Below are positions 1 through 7,757 of a stretch of DNA of 64,000 bases, piece by piece. The first letter of the stretch is position 1, and every line of letters begins with the position of its first letter. The notes beneath the pieces are model-generated. The model was given only the letters and a program-made list of their open reading frames with translations. It was not told where the DNA came from and ran no database searches. The translations under genes were made by a program, and so were the position numbers. The DNA comes from Renibacterium sp043789415 (GTDB lineage Bacteria; Actinomycetota; Actinomycetes; Actinomycetales; Micrococcaceae): positions 283,755 through 347,754 of the forward strand of contig NZ_JBDLLW010000003.1 of assembly GCF_043789415.1 (NCBI RefSeq). Direction: 5' to 3'.

Positions 1-1098
1 TGGGGCGTAGCGGAGGCCGAAGGCTTTATGGCGGCCAATGGCGTCCTGGACGGGGATCGGCACGCTTGGGAAGTTTGGCACGGCATAAACCTCGGCCCAG
101 AGAAGAAGGATTTCCCCACTCTCGGCGATGCCCGTCACTTCCGTCGTTACGCCGATGACTCGGGCAAATTCATCAGCGAGTTCGGCATTCATGCCTCCCC
201 GGAGTTGAGCACTCTGCAGCGCTGGATCCCGGCCGAACAACTCTCGGTGCACAGCCCTTCCTTCGACGAGCACAACAAGGATCACCCCAAAGACAAGGGC
301 GATGCGATGCTCGAAGTCATCACCGGGCTGCCTCAGGGCATCGAGCAATACGTCGATTTCACCATGGCGGTGCAAGCGGAGGGCCTGAAGTTCGGCATCG
401 AACACTACCGGCGCCGTCAGCCCCATTGCAGCGGCACGCTGATCTGGCAGTTCAACGACGTCTGGCCCGGATTCAGCTGGTCGATCCTTGATTACGACGC
501 CGTCCCCAAGGCCGGCTATTACTTCACCAAGCGGGTCTACGCCCCGGTGATCGCGAGCTTCCGTGACGATCAGAACGGCACTTTCGAGCTCTGGATCACC
601 AACTCCGGACCGGAAACCGTCACGACCGAGGCAATCGTCTCGCTGGAGAACTTCGATGGCTCGGTGGATAGCCAGCAGACCATCAGTGTCACCGTGCACC
701 CCGGGGAAAGCAGCTCGGTCTGGAGCATCGACGCCGCAACGATTCCCTCCACCACGAACCGCTATCTGCGGGTCGAGAGCCCGGATTCGGCTTTTCCGGT
801 CAACCGCAAATTCCTCGCCGAGATCAAGGACCTGGAATTCGGCCCCTCGACCCTGGAGACCAAGATCGAGAGAACCGGACCGCACTCCGCTACCATCGAG
901 CTGACCTCTCGTGGCTATAGCTATCTGGCGCGGGTGCTCTCTCCCGCACCAGGGGCGCGTTTCGACGACAACTACGTCGATCTGCGCGATGGCGAGGTGA
1001 TTCGGATCCACCTCGATGGCCTGAACGAGGACTTCGATGTCTCCGGGCTGGTGGTGGCCAGCTACCCAGGAAGCCCCGCCGCAACGACTGCTTCCTGA
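1..1098 (+). CDS. beta-mannosidase (GH2), C-terminal part
   Basis: This is the C-terminal part of a glycoside hydrolase family 2 beta-mannosidase, which releases beta-linked mannose from oligosaccharides. The reading frame is open from the first base, so the gene begins upstream of the window and the internal Met at 28 is not its start. The catalytic nucleophile Glu is expected in the SEFG motif (codon 178-180), and the family-typical WQFNDVWP motif follows near 445-468. The last 170 residues form the beta-sandwich domain usual for the family. A ROK kinase follows 76 bases downstream on the same strand, which fits a mannose or glycan use cluster. No signal peptide can be judged because the N-terminus is missing. 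Confidence 0.93.
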   Translation, partial: WGVAEAEGFMAANGVLDGDRHAWEVWHGINLGPEKKDFPTLGDARHFRRYADDSGKFISEFGIHASPELSTLQRWIPAEQLSVHSPSFDEHNKDHPKDKGDAMLEVITGLPQGIEQYVDFTMAVQAEGLKFGIEHYRRRQPHCSGTLIWQFNDVWPGFSWSILDYDAVPKAGYYFTKRVYAPVIASFRDDQNGTFELWITNSGPETVTTEAIVSLENFDGSVDSQQTISVTVHPGESSSVWSIDAATIPSTTNRYLRVESPDSAFPVNRKFLAEIKDLEFGPSTLETKIERTGPHSATIELTSRGYSYLARVLSPAPGARFDDNYVDLRDGEVIRIHLDGLNEDFDVSGLVVASYPGSPAATTAS

Positions 1099-1174
1099 TC
1101 CGGGCCGCTGCACGTCGACGCCCTGAGGCTCGGCGTGCAGCACCCCGCACCCCCTACCCCGACGATGAGGCCCG

Positions 1175-2206
1175 ATGAGCACCCCGCACTCTTTCAATTC
1201 AACACCTGCAACACTGAGCCCTCTTGCCCTGGCCATCGATGTTGGAGGTACCAAAGTTGAGGCGGCACTGATCGACGACGCCGGGGCGGTCTTGGCAGGT
1301 TCCCGCCACCGCGCCCCCACCGGCAGCGGGAGCTCAAGAGAAGTCCTCGCCGATGCGGTGCGACGGGTGATCGACCAGACAATGGCGATAGCCCCGGTGG
1401 GAAGGGCCGTTGTCGGTGCCGGGATCGGCAGCGCCGGTCCGATCTCGATTCCCGATGGCACGGTGTCCCCCCTCAACCTGCCGAGCTGGCGGAACTATCC
1501 GCTGCACGAACTCGTGGCGCATCATTCAGGACTCGGTTCGGAACGCACCGTGCTCCGACTCGACGGTCTGTGCATCTTGCTCGCCGAATACTGGCTCGGT
1601 GCTTTACGAGGCTACCGGAATGCGATGGGAATGGTGGTCTCCACCGGCATCGGCGGCGGGCTGATCCTGGAAGGCCGCTTGATCGGCGGACGATCAGGCA
1701 ATGCCGGGCATATCGGTCAGCTGCAAGTGCGCTCCCACAGCGGAGCCGGCCGAGATCTCTCCAGCACCCTTGAAGGAATGGCCTCCGGACCGCGCATTGT
1801 GGACTGGGCCAGGCAGCACGGCTGGCCAGGCTCCACCGGTGAAGAGCTCGCCGCCGACTACCGGGAAGGGTCTCCTCTGGCGATCGCCGCCGTGCAGCGC
1901 TGCGCCAGGGCGATCGGCACTGCCATCGCTTCCGCGTCGGCGCTCCTCGATCTGGAAGCGGTGGCCATCGGCGGCGGTTTCGCCCGGATCACCCCTGATC
2001 TCTTCAGGATGATCCAGCTCGTGGTGGAGGACACCGCCGCGCTGGATACGATCCGGGGTATCGACGTCGTGCCGGCCGCACTGGCAGATGAGGGCCCCTT
2101 GATCGGAGCAGCAGGGCTGGTGCACCGCAGCGATCTCTTGCCCAATCACTCAGCTTCGGCGTCGCTGAATGAGATCGCCTCGAGCTTGGCGAGGGAAAGC
2201 ATCTAG
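1175..2206 (+). CDS. ROK family sugar kinase-like protein
   Basis: This 343-residue protein belongs to the ROK family, probably a cytoplasmic glucokinase-, mannokinase- or fructokinase-like enzyme. The phosphate-binding motif DVGGTK lies at residues 22-27, a second Gly-rich strand (STGIGGG) near 156-162, and the likely catalytic Asp at about 130 in LRLDG. It has no DNA-binding N-terminal domain, so it is a kinase-type rather than a repressor-type ROK protein. It is odd in lacking the usual CxCGxxGC zinc motif. The segment after GHIGQ (179-200) is present but has no Cys, so activity and substrate are less certain. It sits between a beta-mannosidase and a TetR regulator, which suggests a mannose or related hexose substrate. 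Confidence 0.85.
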   Translation: MSTPHSFNSTPATLSPLALAIDVGGTKVEAALIDDAGAVLAGSRHRAPTGSGSSREVLADAVRRVIDQTMAIAPVGRAVVGAGIGSAGPISIPDGTVSPLNLPSWRNYPLHELVAHHSGLGSERTVLRLDGLCILLAEYWLGALRGYRNAMGMVVSTGIGGGLILEGRLIGGRSGNAGHIGQLQVRSHSGAGRDLSSTLEGMASGPRIVDWARQHGWPGSTGEELAADYREGSPLAIAAVQRCARAIGTAIASASALLDLEAVAIGGGFARITPDLFRMIQLVVEDTAALDTIRGIDVVPAALADEGPLIGAAGLVHRSDLLPNHSASASLNEIASSLARESI

Positions 2207-2258
2207 TAAGCAGTAATACCCAAAAGAAATCAATTATCGAAGACGATAGGATGCCGAT

Positions 2259-2846
2259 ATGGGATTACGAGAACGAAAAGCTGTCCGAACCCGACAAACC
2301 ATCCTCGAGGTGGGCTTCGAGTTCTTCACCCAGAAGGGCTACGACCGAACCACCATGGAGGAGATCGCAGAAAAAGCCGATATCAGTCTCTCCACCCTGT
2401 ACCGGTACTTCCCCACCAAAGACCTGATCGTGTTAGATCCGATCATCGGAGGCCTCGGCATGGTTCCGAGAATACTGGGGGACCGCCCAGCAGAGGAAAG
2501 CATTGAAGTGGCTCTGGGATACGCGCTGAAAGAGTATCTGCAGTTCTACGACGAAAACGCCGATCAGATCAACCAGCTCCGTGCGATTCTCGACACCACC
2601 ACCCGCCCGCGCGCCCAGCTGTGGGACCTGCAGAATCAAGAAATTCAGTTGCTCGAAGAGGCGATCGCCCGTCGTTGCGGCGACAAGGTGAATAGCCTCT
2701 GGGTCTCCGCGGCTGCCCACGCCACTTCGATGATCTACGCCATCGCCATAGAGCACTCCCGCGATGGAAAGCGAAAGGCGACGGATATCGCCCATGAGCT
2801 CGACGTCATCCTTCGGTCAACTCCCGTGGTGATCCCCCGGCTTTGA
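2259..2846 (+). CDS. TetR family transcriptional regulator
   Basis: This 195-residue protein has a typical TetR N-terminal helix-turn-helix. Residues about 9-55 include the TTMEEIAEKADIS and STLYRYFPTKD segments. The all-helical C-terminal domain would bind an unknown effector. It starts 52 bases after the ROK kinase stop, so it may be cotranscribed with the mannose genes and could control them. The short gap before it is A/T-rich. The ligand and target operator are not evident from sequence. Confidence 0.92.
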   Translation: MGLRERKAVRTRQTILEVGFEFFTQKGYDRTTMEEIAEKADISLSTLYRYFPTKDLIVLDPIIGGLGMVPRILGDRPAEESIEVALGYALKEYLQFYDENADQINQLRAILDTTTRPRAQLWDLQNQEIQLLEEAIARRCGDKVNSLWVSAAAHATSMIYAIAIEHSRDGKRKATDIAHELDVILRSTPVVIPRL

Positions 2847-2910
2847 TCCCCTTCCGCCACGGACTACCTGTCATAGGGCACCCGAACCATCTTTGAATTA
2901 GGCTGTTCTC

Positions 2911-3429
2911 ATGCCCCCCAGCAGTTCTCCGCAAGTAGTCCCGGCGGCGGCTCAGCAGCCAGTCGCAATCTCCAATCTGGCTGCTTTTCTGCTCGGTTCC
3001 TGGCGCATTGAACGGACTCTGCTAGAACGCAGCACCGGCCAGCGGGGCGAGTTTCAGGGCGATCTGGAATTCAGTTCCAGCCATTCCGGCCTGCACTATC
3101 GGGAATCGGGCACCCTGCGCTGGGATGCTCCGCAAGAAGTCGGCTCAGCGCCGCGCGACCACCGAGTGCCCGTCAAACGGGACTACCTACTACGTGCCAC
3201 GCCCGATCCGCGCGTGCTGGACTGGTATTTCGACTACGGCGATTATTTTCATCAACTCGATCTGAGTTCGGGCCGCTGGCAAACTGAGCATCCTTGCTCA
3301 GCGGATCTGTATCGAGTGGACTACACGGTGCTCGACGCCGAGCACCTGCGAGTCATCTGGGAGGTCGCCGGCCCCCACAAGGATCAGCTCATCAGTTCCA
3401 GCTGGTCCCGGCTCAGTGCGAGTCCCTGA
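2911..3429 (+). CDS. DUF6314 family protein
   Basis: This 172-residue protein matches what I recognise as the DUF6314 family. It opens with the FLLGSWRIERTL segment and carries YRESGTLRW, a DWYFDYGDYFH stretch, and a VDYTVLDAEHLRVIWEV strand near the end. The pattern suggests a lipocalin-like or calycin beta-barrel, but the function is unknown. It is likely cytoplasmic, with no signal peptide or membrane segment. Its 3' end overlaps the convergent ABC exporter gene by 17 bases. Confidence 0.8.
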   Translation: MPPSSSPQVVPAAAQQPVAISNLAAFLLGSWRIERTLLERSTGQRGEFQGDLEFSSSHSGLHYRESGTLRWDAPQEVGSAPRDHRVPVKRDYLLRATPDPRVLDWYFDYGDYFHQLDLSSGRWQTEHPCSADLYRVDYTVLDAEHLRVIWEVAGPHKDQLISSSWSRLSASP

Positions 3430-5293
3430 CCTCAGCCGAACCGGAGGCGAACTGCGTCTCGTATAACTCGGTATAGCGGCCCTGCAACGCCAGCAGCTCG
3501 TCATGGCTGCCCCTTTCCAGCACCGCACCCCCCTCCACCACGAGAATCTGATCCGCTTCGCGAATGGTGGAGAGCCGATGAGCGATCACAATCGCGGTGC
3601 GGCCTCGCAGCGCCTCGCCCAAGGCAGCCTGGACCGCGGCCTCATTGGTCGAGTCAAGCGCAGCGGTGGCCTCATCCAGGATCACTACGGCGGGCTGCAC
3701 AAGAAGCAGTCTGGCGATCGTCAGCCGCTGCCTCTCACCCCCGGAGAGCCGATAGCCGCGCTCCCCGACCACGGTGTCCAGGCCGTCGGGCATGGCGGCA
3801 ATCACGTCAGCGAGCCGCGCCCGGCGCAGCGCTGACCAGATGTCTTCCTCGCTGGCCTCAGGCTGGGCGAGCAGCAAATTGCCCCGAATGGAATCGTGGA
3901 ACAAATGCCCGTCCTGAGTGACCATACTCAAAGAAGCTCGAAGCGACTCAAAGGTGGTATCCCTGACATCCACCCCGCCGAGCCGCACTGCCCCGGAATC
4001 CACATCGTATAGCCGGGAGAGCAGCTGGGCGATCGTCGATTTTCCCGCTCCGGAGGATCCCACCAGGGCGATCGTCTGACCGGGTTCCGCGGTGAAACTC
4101 ACACCGTGCAGCACTTCCTCGCCGCCGCGAGCATCCAGGATCGCCACTTCCTCCAACGAGGCCAGCGAGACCTTATCCGCTGAGGGGTAACCGAACCGGA
4201 CCGAATCGAATTCCACACTGAGCGGGCCTTCGGGCAGCGGCCGGGCATCAGGCTTCTGCTGAATCAGCGGCTTCAGATCGAGGATCTCGAAAACCCTGGC
4301 GAAACTCACCAGGGCGCTCATCGTGTCCACCCTGGCACTCGCCAGCGCGGTGAGCGGCGCATAGAGCCGGGTGAGCAGCAGAGCCAACACGACGACGTCG
4401 CCCGCCGCCAGATCTCCACGCAGCGCGAAATAGCCGCCCAAACCATAGACCAGGGCGAGCGCTAGGGCTGAGACCAGAGTGAGCGCGGTGACGAAGACGA
4501 ATTGCATCATGGTGGTCCGCACGCCGATGTCGCGCACCAGGCTGGCCCGGACCTCGAACTCCCGGGATTCCTCAGCGGGTCTTCCGAAGAGCTTCACCAA
4601 AGTGGCCCCGGGAGCGGAGAATCGCTCGGTCATCTGGATGCTCATACTGGCATTGAGATTGACCGACTCCTTGCGCAGCCCAGCCACCTTACGGCCGAAC
4701 CGGCGCGCCGGCAGTAAGAAAATGGGCAGCAGCAGCAAAGCGATCACGGTGACCTGCCAGGACGTTCCGAGCATCACGATCAGGGTCAGCACCAGGGTGA
4801 CCAGATTGCTCACGATCCCGGAGAGCGTGCCGCTGAAGGCCTGCTGCGCTCCGATCACGTCGTTGTTCAGCCGGCTCACCAAAGCACCGGTACGGGTCCG
4901 AGTAAAGAAGGCGATCGGCATTTTCTGCACGTGGTCGAAGACCTTGGTCCGCAGGTCGAGGATGACGTCCTCTCCGAGTCTGGAGGAGAGCCAGCGCACC
5001 AATAGGCCCACCCCGGCGTCGAGTAAGGCGACCAGCGCGATCAGTGCCGAAAGAGTGAGAATCAACTGCAGATCGGTGCGAGCCACAATGGCGTTCACGA
5101 TCTGTCCCGCAAGCAAGGGGGTAGCCACCGCAATGAACGCCGAAGCCACCGAGAGCGCCACGAAAATCACCAGCCGCCAGCGATACGGTCCGGCGAAGGC
5201 GAAGGTTCGCTTCAGGGTGTCTTTCTTGATGCCGCCATCGTCGTCCTTGGCACTCGCGGTGCTCCACAACGAATGCCACGCGGCATTTTCCAT
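3413..5293 (-). CDS. ABC exporter, fused permease and ATPase
   Basis: This is a type IV ABC exporter half-transporter that would work as a dimer in the cytoplasmic membrane. Six membrane segments occupy roughly residues 40-320, and the ATPase follows. Walker A GSSGAGKST lies at about 412-420, the LSGGE signature near 515, Walker B VVILDEATAALD after it, and the switch His in AHRLST. I chose ATG at 5293; an in-frame TTG at 5299 is possible. Between membrane and ATPase domains the KVSLASLEEVAILDARGG stretch is a family-typical insertion. The substrate is unknown; lipid or drug export is usual. No partner gene is adjacent, so it is probably homodimeric. Confidence 0.92.
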   Translation of the reverse strand: MENAAWHSLWSTASAKDDDGGIKKDTLKRTFAFAGPYRWRLVIFVALSVASAFIAVATPLLAGQIVNAIVARTDLQLILTLSALIALVALLDAGVGLLVRWLSSRLGEDVILDLRTKVFDHVQKMPIAFFTRTRTGALVSRLNNDVIGAQQAFSGTLSGIVSNLVTLVLTLIVMLGTSWQVTVIALLLLPIFLLPARRFGRKVAGLRKESVNLNASMSIQMTERFSAPGATLVKLFGRPAEESREFEVRASLVRDIGVRTTMMQFVFVTALTLVSALALALVYGLGGYFALRGDLAAGDVVVLALLLTRLYAPLTALASARVDTMSALVSFARVFEILDLKPLIQQKPDARPLPEGPLSVEFDSVRFGYPSADKVSLASLEEVAILDARGGEEVLHGVSFTAEPGQTIALVGSSGAGKSTIAQLLSRLYDVDSGAVRLGGVDVRDTTFESLRASLSMVTQDGHLFHDSIRGNLLLAQPEASEEDIWSALRRARLADVIAAMPDGLDTVVGERGYRLSGGERQRLTIARLLLVQPAVVILDEATAALDSTNEAAVQAALGEALRGRTAIVIAHRLSTIREADQILVVEGGAVLERGSHDELLALQGRYTELYETQFASGSAEVRDSH

Positions 5294-5484
5294 ACTCAAA
5301 GCGAGGTCCCCATCTCTTTCGGCACAATCAGTAAGGTAGCGCGAAATACTGACAGTTTGTTCCTAAAACTCCGAACTGTATTGTCATCAGAAGAAATAGA
5401 ACTGCGGGTTCTGAACGTTTGTGCTGATAATGTCGCACGCTGAGCCTTAGAATCCAGCTGGCTTACAACCGAAAAGGATGATCG

Positions 5485-6282
5485 ATGAAACGCGGAAAAG
5501 TTCTGGCCGTCGGCCTGCTGCTCAGCCTCGGATTGGCTGTGGCCGGATGTTCCAGCAGCCCTGCCGATGGTGCTGATCATTCGCTGAGCGATGTCACCAG
5601 CAAAGGCGAGCTGGTCATCGCCACCGAGGGGACCTACAAGCCGTTCAGCTACCATGAGGGCGGCTCCGGTTCGCTGACCGGTTACGACGTCGAGGTCGCC
5701 GAGGCAGTGGCGGCCAAACTCGGCGTCAAAGCCAAATTCCAGGAGACCCAGTTCGACGGTATCTTCGCGGGCCTGGATGCCAAGCGCTTTGACGTGATCG
5801 CCAACCAGATCTCGATCAACCCAGATCGGCAGAAGAAGTATGATTTCTCCGCCCCTTACACCGTCTCGGCGGGGGTGATCGTGACCAAGCAGAGCAATGA
5901 TTCGATCAAGAGCTTCGATGACCTCAAGGGCAAGACGACCGCACAATCACTGACCAGTAACTGGTACAAGCTGGCTCAGCAGAGCGGTGCAACCGTGCAA
6001 TCAGTGGAAGGCTGGGCGCAGTCCGTGGCCCTGTTGCAGCAGGATCGAGTGGACGCCGTCGTCAACGATAAGCTCACTTACCTGGACTTCGTGAAGAACA
6101 CCCCGAATGCCGGACTGAAGATCGCGGCGGAGACCACGGACAAGTCCGAGAGCGCCTTCGCTCTCCGCAAGGGGTCCACCGCCTTGAGTGAGGCGATCAA
6201 CAAGGCGCTCACCGAGCTGGCTTCGGACGGCACGCTGAGCAAGCTCTCGAAAAAATACTTTGACGCCGACGTTTCCAAGTAG
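5485..6282 (+). CDS. polar amino acid ABC transporter, substrate-binding lipoprotein
   Basis: This 265-residue extracellular solute-binding protein (family 3) captures amino acids for import. It starts with a lipoprotein signal peptide ending in VAGC, with Cys22 as the lipidated residue. The mature part has hallmark segments: ELVIATEGTYKPFSY, GYDVEVAEAVAAKLG, and FDGIFAGLDAKRFDVIANQ. A good AAAAGGATG ribosome site precedes the ATG. It heads a three-gene operon with the permease (27 bases downstream) and the ATPase. Cystine or a related polar amino acid is a plausible substrate, but the sequence does not decide this. Confidence 0.93.
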   Translation: MKRGKVLAVGLLLSLGLAVAGCSSSPADGADHSLSDVTSKGELVIATEGTYKPFSYHEGGSGSLTGYDVEVAEAVAAKLGVKAKFQETQFDGIFAGLDAKRFDVIANQISINPDRQKKYDFSAPYTVSAGVIVTKQSNDSIKSFDDLKGKTTAQSLTSNWYKLAQQSGATVQSVEGWAQSVALLQQDRVDAVVNDKLTYLDFVKNTPNAGLKIAAETTDKSESAFALRKGSTALSEAINKALTELASDGTLSKLSKKYFDADVSK

Positions 6283-6309
6283 TCCCCGGCAGGCAGGCTA
6301 GGCTGAACC

Positions 6310-6969
6310 ATGACATGGGACCTGATCTGGAGTTCGCTCGGGCCGATTTTGCTCGGTGCGGTGCGGGCGACCATACCGCTGGCCCTGGCGTCTTTCGTGC
6401 TGGGATTGATCATCGCGCTACTTGTCGCACTAATGCGGCTCAGCCGAAATCCAGTGGTTTCGGGCATCGGGCGCTTCTATATCTCGATTATTCGCGGCAC
6501 ACCCCTGCTCGTGCAGCTCTTCGTGATCTTCTACGGTCTGCCCAGTATCGGGCTCAAGCTTGAGCCGTGGCCCAGCGCCATCATTGCGCTTTCGCTCAAT
6601 GTCGGTGGTTATGCGGCCGAAGTGATCCGGGCGGCGATCCTCTCGGTTCCCAAGGGGCAGTGGGAGGCCGGCCATATGATCGGCATGTCCCGCTCACTGA
6701 CTCTGCGGCGGATCATCCTGCCTCAGGCGGCCCGGGTCTCTTTGCCACCGCTGTCCAATACCTTCATCTCATTGGTCAAGGACACCTCACTCGCCTCACT
6801 GATCCTGGTCACCGAGCTATTCCGAGAAGCCCAGCAGATCGCTTCGGTGGATGGTGAGTTCATGACGCTGTATCTGGAAGCAGCCGTGGTGTACTGGCTG
6901 ATCTGCCTTGTGCTCTCCACCATCCAGTCCGCACTGGAAAAGAGATTGGATCGCTATGTCGCCCACTGA
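6310..6969 (+). CDS. polar amino acid ABC transporter permease
   Basis: This 219-residue inner-membrane permease of the HisM/GlnP type has about five membrane segments. The family motifs are SIIRGTPLLVQLFVIFYGLP near residues 58-77 and the EAA loop EVIRAAILSVPKGQWEAG around 101-118, which contacts the ATPase. It overlaps the next gene by 14 bases, so translation is probably coupled. With a single permease gene it would act as a homodimer. Confidence 0.95.
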   Translation: MTWDLIWSSLGPILLGAVRATIPLALASFVLGLIIALLVALMRLSRNPVVSGIGRFYISIIRGTPLLVQLFVIFYGLPSIGLKLEPWPSAIIALSLNVGGYAAEVIRAAILSVPKGQWEAGHMIGMSRSLTLRRIILPQAARVSLPPLSNTFISLVKDTSLASLILVTELFREAQQIASVDGEFMTLYLEAAVVYWLICLVLSTIQSALEKRLDRYVAH

Positions 6970-7738
6970 TTCTCAGCCTCAGGCAGCGGAAGTCGTATTG
7001 CAGGTCTCCGGGCTGCACAAGGCATTCGGCTCCAACGAGGTGCTCAAAGGCGTTGATCTGGAGGTCCGGAGAGGCTCGGTGGTGGCCCTAATCGGCCCCT
7101 CCGGCTCGGGGAAGACCACGGTGCTCAGGTCTTTGAACGGGCTGGAGACTCCCGACGGCGGGACCGTTACGATCGGCGCGACCACCGTGGACTTCTCGGC
7201 GTCCCGAGGCAAGCGGGAACTGGATCAGCTAAGAGACCGCTCCGCGATGGTCTTCCAGCATTACAATCTGTTCCCCCATATGACGGTTCTGCAGAACATC
7301 CTGGAAGGCCCGGTGCAGGTCCAGAAGCGACCTCGGGCTGAGGTCAGCGCCGAGGCCGAAGTGCTGCTGGACCGGGTGGGCCTGCTGGCGAAAAAGGACG
7401 CCTATCCCTTCGAACTCTCCGGTGGACAGCAGCAACGAGTCGGCATTGTGCGCGCCCTCGCCCTCAAACCGCAGCTACTGCTCTTCGACGAACCGACGTC
7501 CGCGCTCGATCCTGAGCTGGTGGGCGATGTGCTCGCCGTGATCAAGGAACTGGCGGAGGAACGCTGGACCATGGTGATCGTCACCCATGAGTTGGCTTTT
7601 GCCCGGCAGACCGCGGACGAAGTGGTCTTCATGGACGGCGGAGTCATCGTGGAACGCGGCCCCGCCGCTCAGCTGCTGAGCGCACCTCGCGAACCGCGCA
7701 CTCAGCAGTTCCTCCAGAGAGTGCTGCACAACTACTGA
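6956..7738 (+). CDS. polar amino acid ABC transporter ATPase
   Basis: This 260-residue ATPase powers the importer encoded just upstream. I placed the start at ATG 6956, inside the end of the permease gene, because residues from there (MSPTDSQ...VLQVSGLHKAFG) match the usual family length; the frame is open further upstream but that part looks non-coding. Walker A GPSGSGKT lies at about 47-54, the LSGGQQQR signature near 156-163, and Walker B LLLFDEPTSALD follows. The D-loop and TVIVTHE-like switch region are present. Confidence 0.95.
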   Translation: MSPTDSQPQAAEVVLQVSGLHKAFGSNEVLKGVDLEVRRGSVVALIGPSGSGKTTVLRSLNGLETPDGGTVTIGATTVDFSASRGKRELDQLRDRSAMVFQHYNLFPHMTVLQNILEGPVQVQKRPRAEVSAEAEVLLDRVGLLAKKDAYPFELSGGQQQRVGIVRALALKPQLLLFDEPTSALDPELVGDVLAVIKELAEERWTMVIVTHELAFARQTADEVVFMDGGVIVERGPAAQLLSAPREPRTQQFLQRVLHNY

Positions 7739-7757
7739 GTGCGGGGTTTCCGGTGGC

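Noticed and set aside
4479..5339. 286-codon open frame opposite the ABC exporter
   Set aside because: It is Ser/Thr/Arg-rich antisense of a well-supported gene and has no domain pattern.
5296..5946. 216-codon minus-strand frame across the amino acid-binding protein gene
   Set aside because: It runs opposite the clear lipoprotein gene and its upstream region, with no ribosome site or family match.
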